64,000 nucleotides of DNA from Gammaproteobacteria bacterium UBA7803 (GCA_002480525.1 DLCH01000068.1:83642-147641); one strand, 5' to 3'. Positions 42,381 through 50,710 are shown, counted from the first letter of the stretch. Numbers and translations: made by a program. The notes: a model not told the origin generated them from the sequence alone.

Positions 42381-44285
42381 ATGCGCCTGCTCACCATCGT
42401 CGCCGCCGTCACGCTGACCGCGACCATCACCGGCTGCAGCCAGCCCGGCCAACCCGGCGAGGCGGACCCCGAAGCCACCGCGCCGGCGCCGGACGCGGCC
42501 CCAGCCACGCCCGGCGCCTCACCGTCCGGCGGCCGCAGCGTCTATTTCGGCGACCTGCACGTGCACACCCTGTACTCCTTCGACGCGTTCATCTTCGGCA
42601 CCCGGGCGACGCCGGACGACGCGTACCGCTACGCCAAGGGCGAGGCGATCCGCCATCCGGCCGGGTTCGACGTGCAGCTCGACCGGCCCCTCGACTTCTA
42701 CGCCGTCACCGACCACGCCATGTTCCTCGGCAATCTGCCCGCCTGGGCCGAAGGCGAAGGCGCGACCGCGGACCACCCGGTGGCCGAGCGCATCCGCGAC
42801 GCCACCAGCGTGGCGGCGCGCACCGAGGCGTTCCTCGGCATGCGTCCCTACCTGCAGGAGGGCGCGGACAACGAGCTGCTCGACCTCGGCGTCGTCCGCT
42901 CGGCCTGGGCGGACATCCGCGAGGCCGCCGCCCGGCACGACGACCCGGGCCGGTTCACGACCTTCGTGGCCTACGAGTACACGGCCGCGCCGGATCAGCA
43001 GAACCTGCACCGCAACGTCATCTTCCGCAGCGACGCGGCCCCCGAGCTGCCCTTCAGCCGGCTCGACTCGATGAACCCAGAGCGGCTGTGGGACTGGATG
43101 GACGAGCTGCGCGACCGCGGCATCGAGTCCCTGGCCATTCCCCACAATTCCAACGGCTCCAACGGCCAGATGTTCGCCCTGGCGGACTGGGCCGGCGATC
43201 CGCTGGACGCCGCCTACGCCGACCAGCGGCGCCGCAACGAGCCGCTGGTGGAGATCACCCAGGTCAAGGGCACCTCCGAGACCCATCCGGCCCTGTCGCC
43301 CAACGACGAGTGGGCCGGATTCGAGATCATGCCCTACCGGATCGCCACCTGGCAGGACAGCGAGCCTTCCGGCAGCTACGTGCGGGAGGCGCTGCTTAAC
43401 GGCATCGCCTTCGAGGCCGCCGGGGGGTTCAACCCGTTCCAGTTCGGCATCGTCGGCGCCAGCGACACCCACACCGGCGCCGCGTCCCTGCAGGAAGACG
43501 CCTACTTCAGCAAGGTGGGCCTGCTGGATGCCACGCCCCAGCTTCGCGGTTCGGTTCCCCTCGACCAACCCGACGCGGACGGCAACGCCTACCGGGAGGT
43601 GTACTACGACACCTGGGGCGCGTCGGGCCTGACCGGGGTCTGGGCCGAGCACAACGACCGGGGCGCGATCTACGACGCGTTCCGCCGCCGCGAGACCTTC
43701 GCCACCAGCGGGCCGCGCATCGTCGTCCGGCTGTTCGCCGGCTTCGGGCTGCCCGGGGACGCCCATCGGCGGCCGGACCTGGCCGAGCTCGGCTACCGCC
43801 TCGGCGTGCCCATGGGCGGCGACCTCGCGCCCGGCGACGGCCCGCCGGTCTTCGTCGCCAGCGCCCTGCAGGACCCGCTCGGCACGCCGCTGCAGCGTCT
43901 GCAGATCGTCAAGGGCTGGGTCGAGGACGGCACGCCCCGCGAGCGCATCTACGACGTCGCCTGCGCCGACGGCCTCGAACCGGACCCGGAATCCCGCCGC
44001 TGCCCCGACAACGGCGCCCGGGTCGACCTCGAGACCTGCCGGATCACCGAGGGGCGAGGCGCGGCCGAACTGGCCGTCACCTGGCAGGACCCGGACTTCG
44101 ATTCGCACCAGGAGGCGTTCTACTACCTGCGGGCGCTGGAGAACCCCACCTGCCGCTGGTCGACCTGGGATGCCGTCCGCGCCGGCGTGGCGCCTCGGCC
44201 GGACCTCGCCGCGACCATTCAGGAGCGGGCCTGGTCCTCGCCGATCTGGTATCACGGCACGGCGGGCGGCCCGCCGGAGGGCTGA
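42381..44285 (+). CDS. DUF3604-domain lipoprotein (PHP-like metal-dependent fold)
   Basis: The 634-residue exported protein has a lipobox ending ITGC with Cys19 and a Pro/Ala linker. The DUF3604 domain has FGDLHVHTLYSFDAF near residue 56, YAVTDHAMFLGN, IPHNSNGSNGQMF and GASDTHTG, histidine/aspartate clusters like those of PHP phosphoesterases. A GGGGGAG site precedes the ATG. The substrate of this widespread marine family is not known. Confidence 0.88.
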   Translation: MRLLTIVAAVTLTATITGCSQPGQPGEADPEATAPAPDAAPATPGASPSGGRSVYFGDLHVHTLYSFDAFIFGTRATPDDAYRYAKGEAIRHPAGFDVQLDRPLDFYAVTDHAMFLGNLPAWAEGEGATADHPVAERIRDATSVAARTEAFLGMRPYLQEGADNELLDLGVVRSAWADIREAAARHDDPGRFTTFVAYEYTAAPDQQNLHRNVIFRSDAAPELPFSRLDSMNPERLWDWMDELRDRGIESLAIPHNSNGSNGQMFALADWAGDPLDAAYADQRRRNEPLVEITQVKGTSETHPALSPNDEWAGFEIMPYRIATWQDSEPSGSYVREALLNGIAFEAAGGFNPFQFGIVGASDTHTGAASLQEDAYFSKVGLLDATPQLRGSVPLDQPDADGNAYREVYYDTWGASGLTGVWAEHNDRGAIYDAFRRRETFATSGPRIVVRLFAGFGLPGDAHRRPDLAELGYRLGVPMGGDLAPGDGPPVFVASALQDPLGTPLQRLQIVKGWVEDGTPRERIYDVACADGLEPDPESRRCPDNGARVDLETCRITEGRGAAELAVTWQDPDFDSHQEAFYYLRALENPTCRWSTWDAVRAGVAPRPDLAATIQERAWSSPIWYHGTAGGPPEG

Positions 44286-44352
44286 CCCGGCGACGCCCCG
44301 AATGCGGCCGCACTGTGTTAGCGTGACGGCTCCACCCTGCATCGAGGCGGCC

Positions 44353-44673
44353 GTGTCGGAGTTGCGTCGGCAGTTCGAGGAGCTCGGTGACAACGTCACC
44401 CGGCTGATCGGCCTGCTGGAAGAGTCGGAAGACCCGTTCTGGATCCCGTACCTGCGCCGCGGGCTGGCCCAGGTGCGCGAGAACCGGCTGTCCGGCGCCA
44501 CCTTCATCCTGGGCTGCTTCGGCGGCCACGAGACCTTCTCGGATCTGGTGATCGGGCGTCGTTTCGAGGACTCCGACCCGCTGAAATTCCGCAATCTGAA
44601 CGCCCGCCTCGACCACCTGCGCACCCGGACGTTCGAGTCCGCCAACGCCATCACGTCGCGACGGGCCTGGTGA
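44353..44673 (+). CDS. Small conserved hypothetical protein
   Basis: The 106-residue, probably helical soluble protein starts at GTG (VSELRRQFEELGDNVTRLIGLLEE) with GAGG five bases upstream. WIPYLRRGLAQVRENRLSGATFILGCFGGHETFSDLVIG resembles small domains of unknown function (DUF6966-like impression, not verifiable here). The open frame extends upstream, but into the end of the previous gene. Confidence 0.7.
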   Translation: MSELRRQFEELGDNVTRLIGLLEESEDPFWIPYLRRGLAQVRENRLSGATFILGCFGGHETFSDLVIGRRFEDSDPLKFRNLNARLDHLRTRTFESANAITSRRAW

Positions 44674-44743
44674 TCGCCATGGAACTGTCATCTGCCTTGT
44701 GATATTTCTAGGGGCCGGGAAGGAAAGCAGCAAAGGCCCCGAG

Positions 44744-45058
44744 GTGTTCAAACGCAAATCGAGTGGGCGCAAAACGCCCGTCAGAACCCTGAGCCACCTG
44801 TTCCACGGCATCGCCATCGAGCCCTGTGAGGGCGCCTGCGACGCTGCGCAGGCACTGGTCGGATCACGATTCCTGAGCGACGAAGCGCCGCGCCTGCCAC
44901 TGGACGGCTGCACCAGCGCGGGGACCTGCCAGTGCGTGTACCGCCATTTCACCGACCGCCGGACCGAGGTCCGGCGCGAGGCCGACATGGGCCTGCCGAT
45001 GCGGCAGGTGCCGGAGGACAAGCGCTACGGGGCCGGCCGCCGGGTGACCGACGCCTGA
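44744..45058 (+). CDS. Small Cys-rich conserved hypothetical protein
   Basis: The roughly 104-residue protein carries a pattern I associate with a small conserved family of Proteobacteria: CEGACDAAQALVG, RFLSDEAPRLPLDGC, and GTCQCVYRHFTDRR followed by a basic stretch. The five cysteines could bind a metal ion. Start at GTG 44744 (AAAGG seven bases before) is preferred; a GTG at 44699 is possible. Function unknown. Confidence 0.65.
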   Translation: MFKRKSSGRKTPVRTLSHLFHGIAIEPCEGACDAAQALVGSRFLSDEAPRLPLDGCTSAGTCQCVYRHFTDRRTEVRREADMGLPMRQVPEDKRYGAGRRVTDA

Positions 45059-45073
45059 GCGGCCCGCCGCCGC

Positions 45074-45553
45074 TCAGCCGCCGTCGCCGGAGCCATCCCC
45101 GGTACTCCGGGCCGCTCGGCCGGAGAACGGCGGATTCCGCCTGAACTTCACCGACCACAGCCCCTTCGGGTGCCACGGCTGGGCCTCGCTCGTCCAGATG
45201 TGTGTCCTGGTCTTGAACGACGATGGATCGTCGAGCGCCCCGACTTTGACCGCGTACGCGTCCGGCATGCCCTCGCTGTAGGAATACAGCGGCGACCCGC
45301 AGGTGGCGCAGAACACCCGGGTGACGAGGTTGCCCGCCTCGGACAGGGTGGCGAACTCTCCGGGGTGGCCGCGGGTGACGCGGAACTGATCCCGCGGCAC
45401 GCCCACCAGATAGGCGGGACCGCCGCCGGAGGCGTACTGGCAGGCCCGGCAGTGGCAGATGGTGCGGAAGGCGACCGGCTCGTAGAAGCCGAATCGGATC
45501 TCGCCGCAGGCGCAACCGCCGCTGACCTTCGTTCTGCCGTCTTCCAGCACCAT
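45074..45553 (-). CDS. GFA / CENP-V-type zinc-binding protein
   Basis: The 159-residue protein of the glutathione-dependent formaldehyde-activating-enzyme-like family shows CAC at 14-16, the zinc cluster CHCRACQ (33-38) and FCATCGSPLY with Cys82 and Cys85. Members bind structural zinc; an enzymatic role is mostly unproven. Start at MVLEDGRTK (45553) is preferred, MDGQGQGRR ten codons earlier is possible. Convergent with the preceding small gene. Confidence 0.85.
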   Translation of the reverse strand: MVLEDGRTKVSGGCACGEIRFGFYEPVAFRTICHCRACQYASGGGPAYLVGVPRDQFRVTRGHPGEFATLSEAGNLVTRVFCATCGSPLYSYSEGMPDAYAVKVGALDDPSSFKTRTHIWTSEAQPWHPKGLWSVKFRRNPPFSGRAARSTGDGSGDGG

Positions 45554-45678
45554 GTCCCTGCGTCCCTGCCCCTGGCCGTCCATTCTGCCATTCAATCCGG
45601 CTGCGGCGAAGGCGGGTCGGTTGACCGTGCCCCGGGCGGTCGGCAGACTTGCCCGACATCGACGGAGGGAAGGGAACC

Positions 45679-46704
45679 GTGAGCCAACGAGCAATCTGCG
45701 CCGCTCTGCTGGCGCTTGTCGTCACCGGCACGGCATCCGCGGCCGGCGTGACCGGCATGAAACAGGGGGCCGGCGGCAGCGCGGTCCAGGGCGCGGCCGG
45801 CACCAGCGGCAGCACCGGCGGCGACGGCCTCGAGCGCTGCGACCGCCCGCTCGGCGCCATGGCCGTGGTGGAGCCCCAGGACTACGTGATGGCCTCGCTG
45901 TCCCGCTATTCGCTCGGCTCGCCCACCAGCATCATCCGCATGATGATCCAGCAGTCCAACTGCTTCATCGTGGTGGAGCGCGGCATGGGCATGCAGAACA
46001 TGATGCAGGAGCGCGCCCTGATGGAATCCGGGGAGCTGCGCGGCGGCTCCAACTACGGCGGCGGCCAGATGGTGGCCGCCGACTTCGTGCTGACCCCGAA
46101 CATCGTGTTCTCCGACAACGACGCCGGCGGCGTCGGCGGTGCCATCGGCGGCCTGTTCGGCCGCGCGGGCCGGGTAGTCGGCGCGGTCGCCGGGGGCCTG
46201 AAGTTCAAGGAAGCCCAGACCAGCATGCTGGTGGCGGACGCCCGCTCCGGCGTGCAGGTCGCGGCCGCCGAGGGCAGCGCCCGCAAGGCCGATCTGTCGC
46301 TGGGCGGCGTGCTGTTCGGCGGCGGCGCCGTCGGCGGGCTCGGCGGTTACGGCAGCACCGACGAGGGCAAGGTCATCGCCGCGAGCCTGGTGGACAACTT
46401 CAACAACGTGGTCGGCGTGATCCGCAACGACCCGAACCTGGTCCGCGACGTCGGCTCCCTGGCCGACGAAGCGGCCGCCGGCGGCTCGACGGTCGCAGGG
46501 GCCGTGTTCAGCGCCGGCGACGTGCTGCGGCCGAAGATCAACGGCGTGAAGCTGATGGCGTCACCGAGCGACGGCGGCGCGGAGCTGGCAGCCCTGAAGA
46601 AGACCGACGAACTGGTGTTCCTCGGCGAGGAGGCCGACGGCTTCGTGCGCATCGAGAGCGGTCACGGCGGCGGCTGGGTCAAGAAGGTCCTCGTCACCGA
46701 CTGA
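45679..46704 (+). CDS. Exported CsgG-like protein with C-terminal SH3-like domain
   Basis: The 341-residue secreted protein has a signal peptide ending TASA. A CsgG-like region follows (SIIRMMIQQSNCFIVVERGMG; LTPNIVFSDNDAGGVGGAIGG; KFKEAQTSMLVADARSGVQVAAAEG), as in curli-secretion-related proteins. The C-terminus (LMASPSDGGAELAALKKTDELVFLGEEADGFVRIES) looks like a bacterial SH3 domain for wall binding. GTG start with GGAAGGGAA before it. No curli genes are near. The domain pairing is my reading, not a database result. Confidence 0.7.
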   Translation: MSQRAICAALLALVVTGTASAAGVTGMKQGAGGSAVQGAAGTSGSTGGDGLERCDRPLGAMAVVEPQDYVMASLSRYSLGSPTSIIRMMIQQSNCFIVVERGMGMQNMMQERALMESGELRGGSNYGGGQMVAADFVLTPNIVFSDNDAGGVGGAIGGLFGRAGRVVGAVAGGLKFKEAQTSMLVADARSGVQVAAAEGSARKADLSLGGVLFGGGAVGGLGGYGSTDEGKVIAASLVDNFNNVVGVIRNDPNLVRDVGSLADEAAAGGSTVAGAVFSAGDVLRPKINGVKLMASPSDGGAELAALKKTDELVFLGEEADGFVRIESGHGGGWVKKVLVTD

Positions 46705-46809
46705 TCCTCGCGCCGGCGGGGCCGGGCCACGGCCCCGCATCCACCCGTGAGCGCGCTCGCCCGTGGCAGCGCTGTCATGTGCAAGCCCTCCCCCGCGGCA
46801 GCACGCTTC

Positions 46810-46843
46810 CGTGGGAGCGCTCTCCAGAGCGCGATCTCCCACG
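46810..46843. repeat. Diverged half-size GTAGGAGCG-type repeat
   Basis: The sequence CGTGGGAGCGCTCTCC is followed by AGAGCGCGATCTCCCACG, so both a short inner palindrome (GCGCTCTCCAGAGCGC) and outer CGTGGGAG/CTCCCACG pair. It looks like one arm of the longer family elements with a substituted core. It lies in the 150-base gap between the convergent CsgG-like gene and the UGSC gene. Confidence 0.7.
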
Positions 46844-46854
46844 CCAGCCCTGCC

Positions 46855-47376
46855 TCAATCCTGGGTCAGCGCCGCCAGCACGGCATCGACGATGCCCTCC
46901 GCCTTGCCACGCATCTCGTCGTCGGTGGCGTCCTGAATCGGATGGGGCACGAAGACCCGCTTCGCATCCACCATGCCCAGCGCCCTGGCCTGGGTCTCCG
47001 CCGCGTCCCGGAACTCGCTGGACGCGATGGTCACCGCCGGGGTGCCCTGAATCTCGAACCATACCGTGTCATGCAAACTGCACGTGGTACAGGAGCCTCA
47101 GTCGGCCAGCGCCTCGATGACGAAGTCCGCCTCGCCGGCGATCTCGCGCCGCAGGGCGTCGGGCGCCGGCTTGGTGAAGGTCGGCTTGCGGAATCGCTTC
47201 ACGGTGATGCCCGGCGCCCGCTCGGTGAGCAGAGCCTCGAGCCGGTCCAGCAGCACGTCGCCGCGCGGCTTGATGATGTCGAGCAGCGCGACCGTGCCGT
47301 GCAGCGCCGCCGGGCGCGGTGTGATCTGCCGCTCGACGGGCGTGCGCTCGTCGGTGGGGTCCAGAATGGTCGTCAT
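46855..47376 (-). CDS. UGSC-family selenoprotein, TGA read as selenocysteine
   Basis: One 173-residue protein is read if the in-frame TGA at 47100-47098 is decoded as selenocysteine (Sec93). The N-terminal 92 residues end VIEALAD, then comes Sec-Gly-Ser-Cys-Thr-Thr-Cys and SLHDTVWFEIQGTPAVTIAS, ending VLAALTQD. The U-G-S-C motif and flanking (S/L)HD, G-P/TPAV and VPHP stretches match the UGSC selenoprotein family of unknown function. A SECIS-like hairpin follows the TGA. The ATG overlaps the upstream gene's stop (ATGA) and has GGAGG before it. The alternative, two separate small genes, would leave the second without start or ribosome binding site. Confidence 0.88.
47063..47100 (-). promoter_or_regulatory. 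Candidate bacterial SECIS element after the UGA codon
   Basis: Counting the base after UGA as +1, bases +14 to +19 pair with +23 to +28 (C-G, G-U, U-A, G-C, C-G, A-U) around the triloop GUU, and +10 to +12 (ACC) pair with +33 to +35 (GGU) across an internal loop. A slightly different fold gives a seven-base loop. In both, the loop's first base is G at +20 (47078). Bacterial SECIS elements require a loop G roughly 16-37 bases from UGA. Folding was done by eye. Confidence 0.75.
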
Positions 47377-48950
47377 GTCACCTCCTCGATTTTGGCGGAG
47401 ACCGACTGGGAGCCGATCTCGCCGATGGCCCAGCCGTGGAAGGCGCCGGAGAACTTTCCGGCGTCCGACCCGGCGACCACGATGTGAATGTCCTCGCTGC
47501 GGCGGAACTTCGGCAGCCGCTTGTCCAGCTCCTCGTCACTCATCCCGTCCGCCGCGGCGCGCCGGAAACCGGTGCCCGAGCGCTCGTTCTCGACCAGTTC
47601 GCGGATCGGCCGGGCGCTGACCTCCTGGATGCGCGCCCGCAGCTCCTCCTTGCCCCAGCCGTCCCGCTGGAGCGTGTCGAGATGCTCGGGGCACACCACC
47701 AGCAGGGTGTCCGTGACGTAGTGCATCTGGGGGCTGAAGGCCGCTTCCAGGCACTGTCCCATGGTACCTGCGAGCTGGCTCGCGGTGCGGGACTCCTGGT
47801 CGACGATCTGCACCGGACCGCTGGTCATGGCGAACAGGCTCACCACCGAGTCCGTAGGCTCGAAGCCGCGCTCGACGTGCAGCGGCGTCCAGGGGCTGCG
47901 CTCCTCCCACTCCGCGAAGCACATGGTGAACTTCATCGGGTTGCCCAGCGTCGAGCGCTCGGTGCCGCCGGGGCGCGCGCCGCCGACGTTGCGCAGCACC
48001 AGCCGCAGCGCCCGGCCGATGGTGGCATTGGCCCGGTTGCCCTGCCCCAGCGCGCCGAGCCCCATGTTCATGCCCAGCCGCTGCCGGATCGGGCCGTTCA
48101 CCACCATCACCGGGCTCGCGCCCATGGTGGTGGACATCACCCCGTGGGCGTTGAACCGGTCGGTGCAGGCCGCCTCGAGGGCCGCGATCACCACCGGCAG
48201 GTACTCGGGCCGGCAGCCCGCCATCACCGCGTTGATCGCCACCTTCTCCACCGTGGCCTCGGCCAGGTTCGGCGGCACCACGGCCACCACCTCCTGGGGG
48301 TCGCGGGCCGTGCCGGACAGCATCCGCATCACCCGTTCGGGGGTCGGCGGCACCACCGGCAGGCCGTCGGTCATGCCCTGGTCGAACAGGAACTCGTGGG
48401 GGTCGTCGGCGCTGGCGACCTCGATGCGCCGGGCGCGCAGCGGACTGCCGCCGGCCCGGGCGGCGAGCCGCTCGGCGATCAGCGGATCGGCGGACCTGCT
48501 GCCGCAGCCGGGACGCCAGGCCGGCAGAGCCTGCCAGTCGACCTCCGGCGCCACAATCCCAAGCGCTTCGCTCAGCGCGGCGGTCAGCGCCTGCCACTCC
48601 TCGCGCACGAAACCCACCACCGACTGCTCCTCCCCCTCGCCGCCGGTGACGAACAGGGTCGGGACCACGTCCAGTTCCCAGTCGTAGGACACGGTGAGCT
48701 CGGCATCGTCCAGCAGCGGCGCGGCCAGCTCGAAGCGCTCTTCCAGCATTCGATTGCCGGCTTCGTCCTGGCCCACGACCAGAAACGGCAGGTGCCCGGC
48801 GAAGTGCGCGCGCAGCCGCTCGACCGTCGGCAGGATCTCCAGGCAGGTCGGACAGTCGTCCTTGACGAAGCAGACCACGCTGCGCTCGGCCGGGTCGAAC
48901 CGGCGGCGCTCGCCGGCGCCGTCCGTCAGCTCGAAGGCGGAACGGGTCAC
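47373..48950 (-). CDS. Thioredoxin-fold protein fused to a conserved UGSC-linked domain
   Basis: The roughly 525-residue protein starts at GTG (overlapping the upstream stop as GTGA). Residues about 20-145 look like a thioredoxin fold with CPTC at 33-36 (VVCFVKDDCPTCLEILP) and VVPTLFVTGG at the cis-Pro position. The remainder is a conserved domain I know only as uncharacterised: FLFDQGMTDGLPVVPPTPERV, TVEKVAINAVMAGCRPEYLPVV, GVMSTTMGASPVMVVNGPIRQ and HIVVAGSDAGKFSGAFHGW. It is coupled to the UGSC gene by ATGA, so a redox partnership is plausible. Confidence 0.75.
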   Translation of the reverse strand: MTRSAFELTDGAGERRRFDPAERSVVCFVKDDCPTCLEILPTVERLRAHFAGHLPFLVVGQDEAGNRMLEERFELAAPLLDDAELTVSYDWELDVVPTLFVTGGEGEEQSVVGFVREEWQALTAALSEALGIVAPEVDWQALPAWRPGCGSRSADPLIAERLAARAGGSPLRARRIEVASADDPHEFLFDQGMTDGLPVVPPTPERVMRMLSGTARDPQEVVAVVPPNLAEATVEKVAINAVMAGCRPEYLPVVIAALEAACTDRFNAHGVMSTTMGASPVMVVNGPIRQRLGMNMGLGALGQGNRANATIGRALRLVLRNVGGARPGGTERSTLGNPMKFTMCFAEWEERSPWTPLHVERGFEPTDSVVSLFAMTSGPVQIVDQESRTASQLAGTMGQCLEAAFSPQMHYVTDTLLVVCPEHLDTLQRDGWGKEELRARIQEVSARPIRELVENERSGTGFRRAAADGMSDEELDKRLPKFRRSEDIHIVVAGSDAGKFSGAFHGWAIGEIGSQSVSAKIEEVT

Positions 48951-49735
48951 GACGCGTCCGCCGGCGGCGGCAGATCCAGCGCCTTCAGCATGCGCTTGAG
49001 CGCGAAATGGCGATAGCTCGTCAGCATGAGTGATTCCACCTCCTCCCAGACCACGCCGTCCTCGGCGTCGAGCGCGATCCAGCCATTGTGGCCCAGGTAG
49101 GCGGGCACGGTATAGCGCGGGTCCATGGTGAGCTGGGACTGCAGGTCGGCTCCGACGCGGAAGTGGAACTGCAGGCGCCGGTGATAGCGGCTGGCGGACG
49201 CGAACGTCTTCTTGCCGGCCCGCCAGGCGGGGTTGCCGAACTGCCGGATCGCGGTGACCTCGGGCAGGGCGCGGCAGCGCGCGTCCAGCCCGTCGACCAG
49301 CTCCCGGACCCTGGGCGGCGACAGCGGGTCGAACTCCTCGGGATCGATGCCCTCCGTGGGCGGTGACACCCGCCCCGGCGGCGCCATGGCCGCGGCCAGC
49401 TCGTCCGGCGCCACGTGGGCGTAGGCCTCGCGGATCAGCGCGTCGATGCGGTTCCAGTCCAGGCCGCGGTCGAGTTCGACGCCGAGCCAGCCGCGCGGAC
49501 CGACGTAGGGCGGCACGAAGCATGCCTCCGGCAGCGCGTCCACGTAATGCTGCTGCCCGCCGGGCGGCAGGCACAGCCACAGCGCGACCCGCCCGTCGCC
49601 GTGATGGTTGACCGCGTAGGTGGCGAAGGTGCGGCCGCGGACCCGGAAGTCCGGCGCACCGTGGGACTCGACCTCGGCCGCTTCCGGCAGCCCCAGGCAC
49701 AGGGTCCGCACCACGTCGCTGATGGTTCCGGCCAT
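48947..49735 (-). CDS. Tandem MmcQ/YjbR-domain protein
   Basis: The 262-residue protein contains two MmcQ/YjbR folds. The first (about 1-115) has LGLPEAAEVESHGAPDFRVRGRTFATYAV and PRGWLGVELDRGLDW. The second (about 150-255) has LPEVTAIRQFGNPAWRAGKKTFASAS and LGHNGWIALDAEDGVVW. The family is DNA-binding-like in fold, without established function. Start at MAGTISDVV with a GGAGGG site. The GTGA overlap with the next gene ties it to the thioredoxin/UGSC operon. Confidence 0.85.
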   Translation of the reverse strand: MAGTISDVVRTLCLGLPEAAEVESHGAPDFRVRGRTFATYAVNHHGDGRVALWLCLPPGGQQHYVDALPEACFVPPYVGPRGWLGVELDRGLDWNRIDALIREAYAHVAPDELAAAMAPPGRVSPPTEGIDPEEFDPLSPPRVRELVDGLDARCRALPEVTAIRQFGNPAWRAGKKTFASASRYHRRLQFHFRVGADLQSQLTMDPRYTVPAYLGHNGWIALDAEDGVVWEEVESLMLTSYRHFALKRMLKALDLPPPADAS

Positions 49736-49763
49736 GTCGCGCCCTCCCTTCCTCAGATCCGCC

Positions 49764-50552
49764 CTACCGGTCCGCGGTCCCGCCGCCTGCGCCCGCCTCC
49801 CCGGCCTCACCGGCGTCGTCACGGGCGGCCAGCATGTCCCGGATCGCGACCTCGCCGAGGGGCTCGGCGCGCTTGACGCGCAGGCTGTCGTGCCACTCCC
49901 GGGCGAAGTCTCGCTGCAGCGCGCCGTTGACGGCGGCGGCCGCCGCCATGGCCAGCAGGGCGCCCAGGCTCGCGAGCGCCATGTCGCGGTGACCGTCCCA
50001 GACGTCCCCCTGGGTGCCGAGATAGTGAATGCCGAGGTCGCCGCCGAACGCGACGGCGGCCGCCCATTCGATGAGCTCGTAGGCGGCCGACAGCGACATC
50101 ATGAGAATCAGCGGCAGGAAGTAGCCCCAGAAACCCCGCGCGGCAGCGATGCGCACGAACACCTCGCGGGCGGGGTAGCCCAGCAGCGCGCCGAAGGCGA
50201 AGTGCACCAGCCGGTCGTAGTGATTGCGCTCCCAGCCCGTCAGCTCGCTGACCGACCCGCCGAACAGCGCCGACGACCAGGCGTCGTAGGGCACCAGGGA
50301 ATAGGTGTAGTGGGCGCCGACCGCGTGCAGGCAGAGAAACGTGAACACCAGGCCGTAGGACAGACGGGACAGCGGAAAGCGCCGCCGCGTGGCCAGCAGC
50401 CCGGCGGCGAACACCACCGTGAGCGCGTTCTCCAGCACCCAGGTCTCCCGATCGACGGGCGCGACCGCGAGCGCGAGCCAGATCACGGCGTAGGCCACCC
50501 CGAGCGCCGTGAACCATCGGCGATTGCGGTCCCGCCCCGCAGACTCGGACAA
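49764..50552 (-). CDS. DUF2238 (YjdF-like) integral membrane protein
   Basis: The 262-residue protein has about six or seven membrane segments with conserved motifs GAHYTYSLVPYDAW, NHYDRLVHFAFGALLGYPAREV, SAAYELIEWAAAV and GTQGDVWDGHRDMALASLGAL, which are DUF2238 hallmarks with charged residues inside the membrane. The start seems to be TTG (50552), five bases after GAGGGGA; an upstream GTG would overlap the divergent gene's leader. It is first in the tandem minus-strand group ending with the UGSC gene, 28 bases before the next gene. Confidence 0.85.
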   Translation of the reverse strand: MSESAGRDRNRRWFTALGVAYAVIWLALAVAPVDRETWVLENALTVVFAAGLLATRRRFPLSRLSYGLVFTFLCLHAVGAHYTYSLVPYDAWSSALFGGSVSELTGWERNHYDRLVHFAFGALLGYPAREVFVRIAAARGFWGYFLPLILMMSLSAAYELIEWAAAVAFGGDLGIHYLGTQGDVWDGHRDMALASLGALLAMAAAAAVNGALQRDFAREWHDSLRVKRAEPLGEVAIRDMLAARDDAGEAGEAGAGGGTADR

Positions 50553-50710
50553 ACCGTCCCCTCCCTCGATGGCCGCCGCCCCGCCGGCGGCCTGTGACGC
50601 ACGCCAGTGTACTGCGCGCGGCCGGGCCACGCCCACCGCCCGAGGTTCGCGCGCAGGCCGGCGGCTCGCTTATGATGGCCGGCTCCAATCCGCACGAGCC
50701 AGGAGCCGCC

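Noticed and set aside
45552..47120. A 522-codon plus-strand frame across the CsgG-like gene and UGSC 3' region
   Set aside because: Arg/Gly-rich antisense or off-frame composition, without any domain. The CsgG-like frame has a signal peptide and ribosome binding site.
47098..47376. Treating the TGA at 47100-47098 as a true stop, giving a 92-residue protein plus a separate 73-residue gene starting at TTG
   Set aside because: The codons right after the TGA spell GSC of the UGSC motif, the downstream part has no start signal or ribosome binding site, and a SECIS-like hairpin follows.
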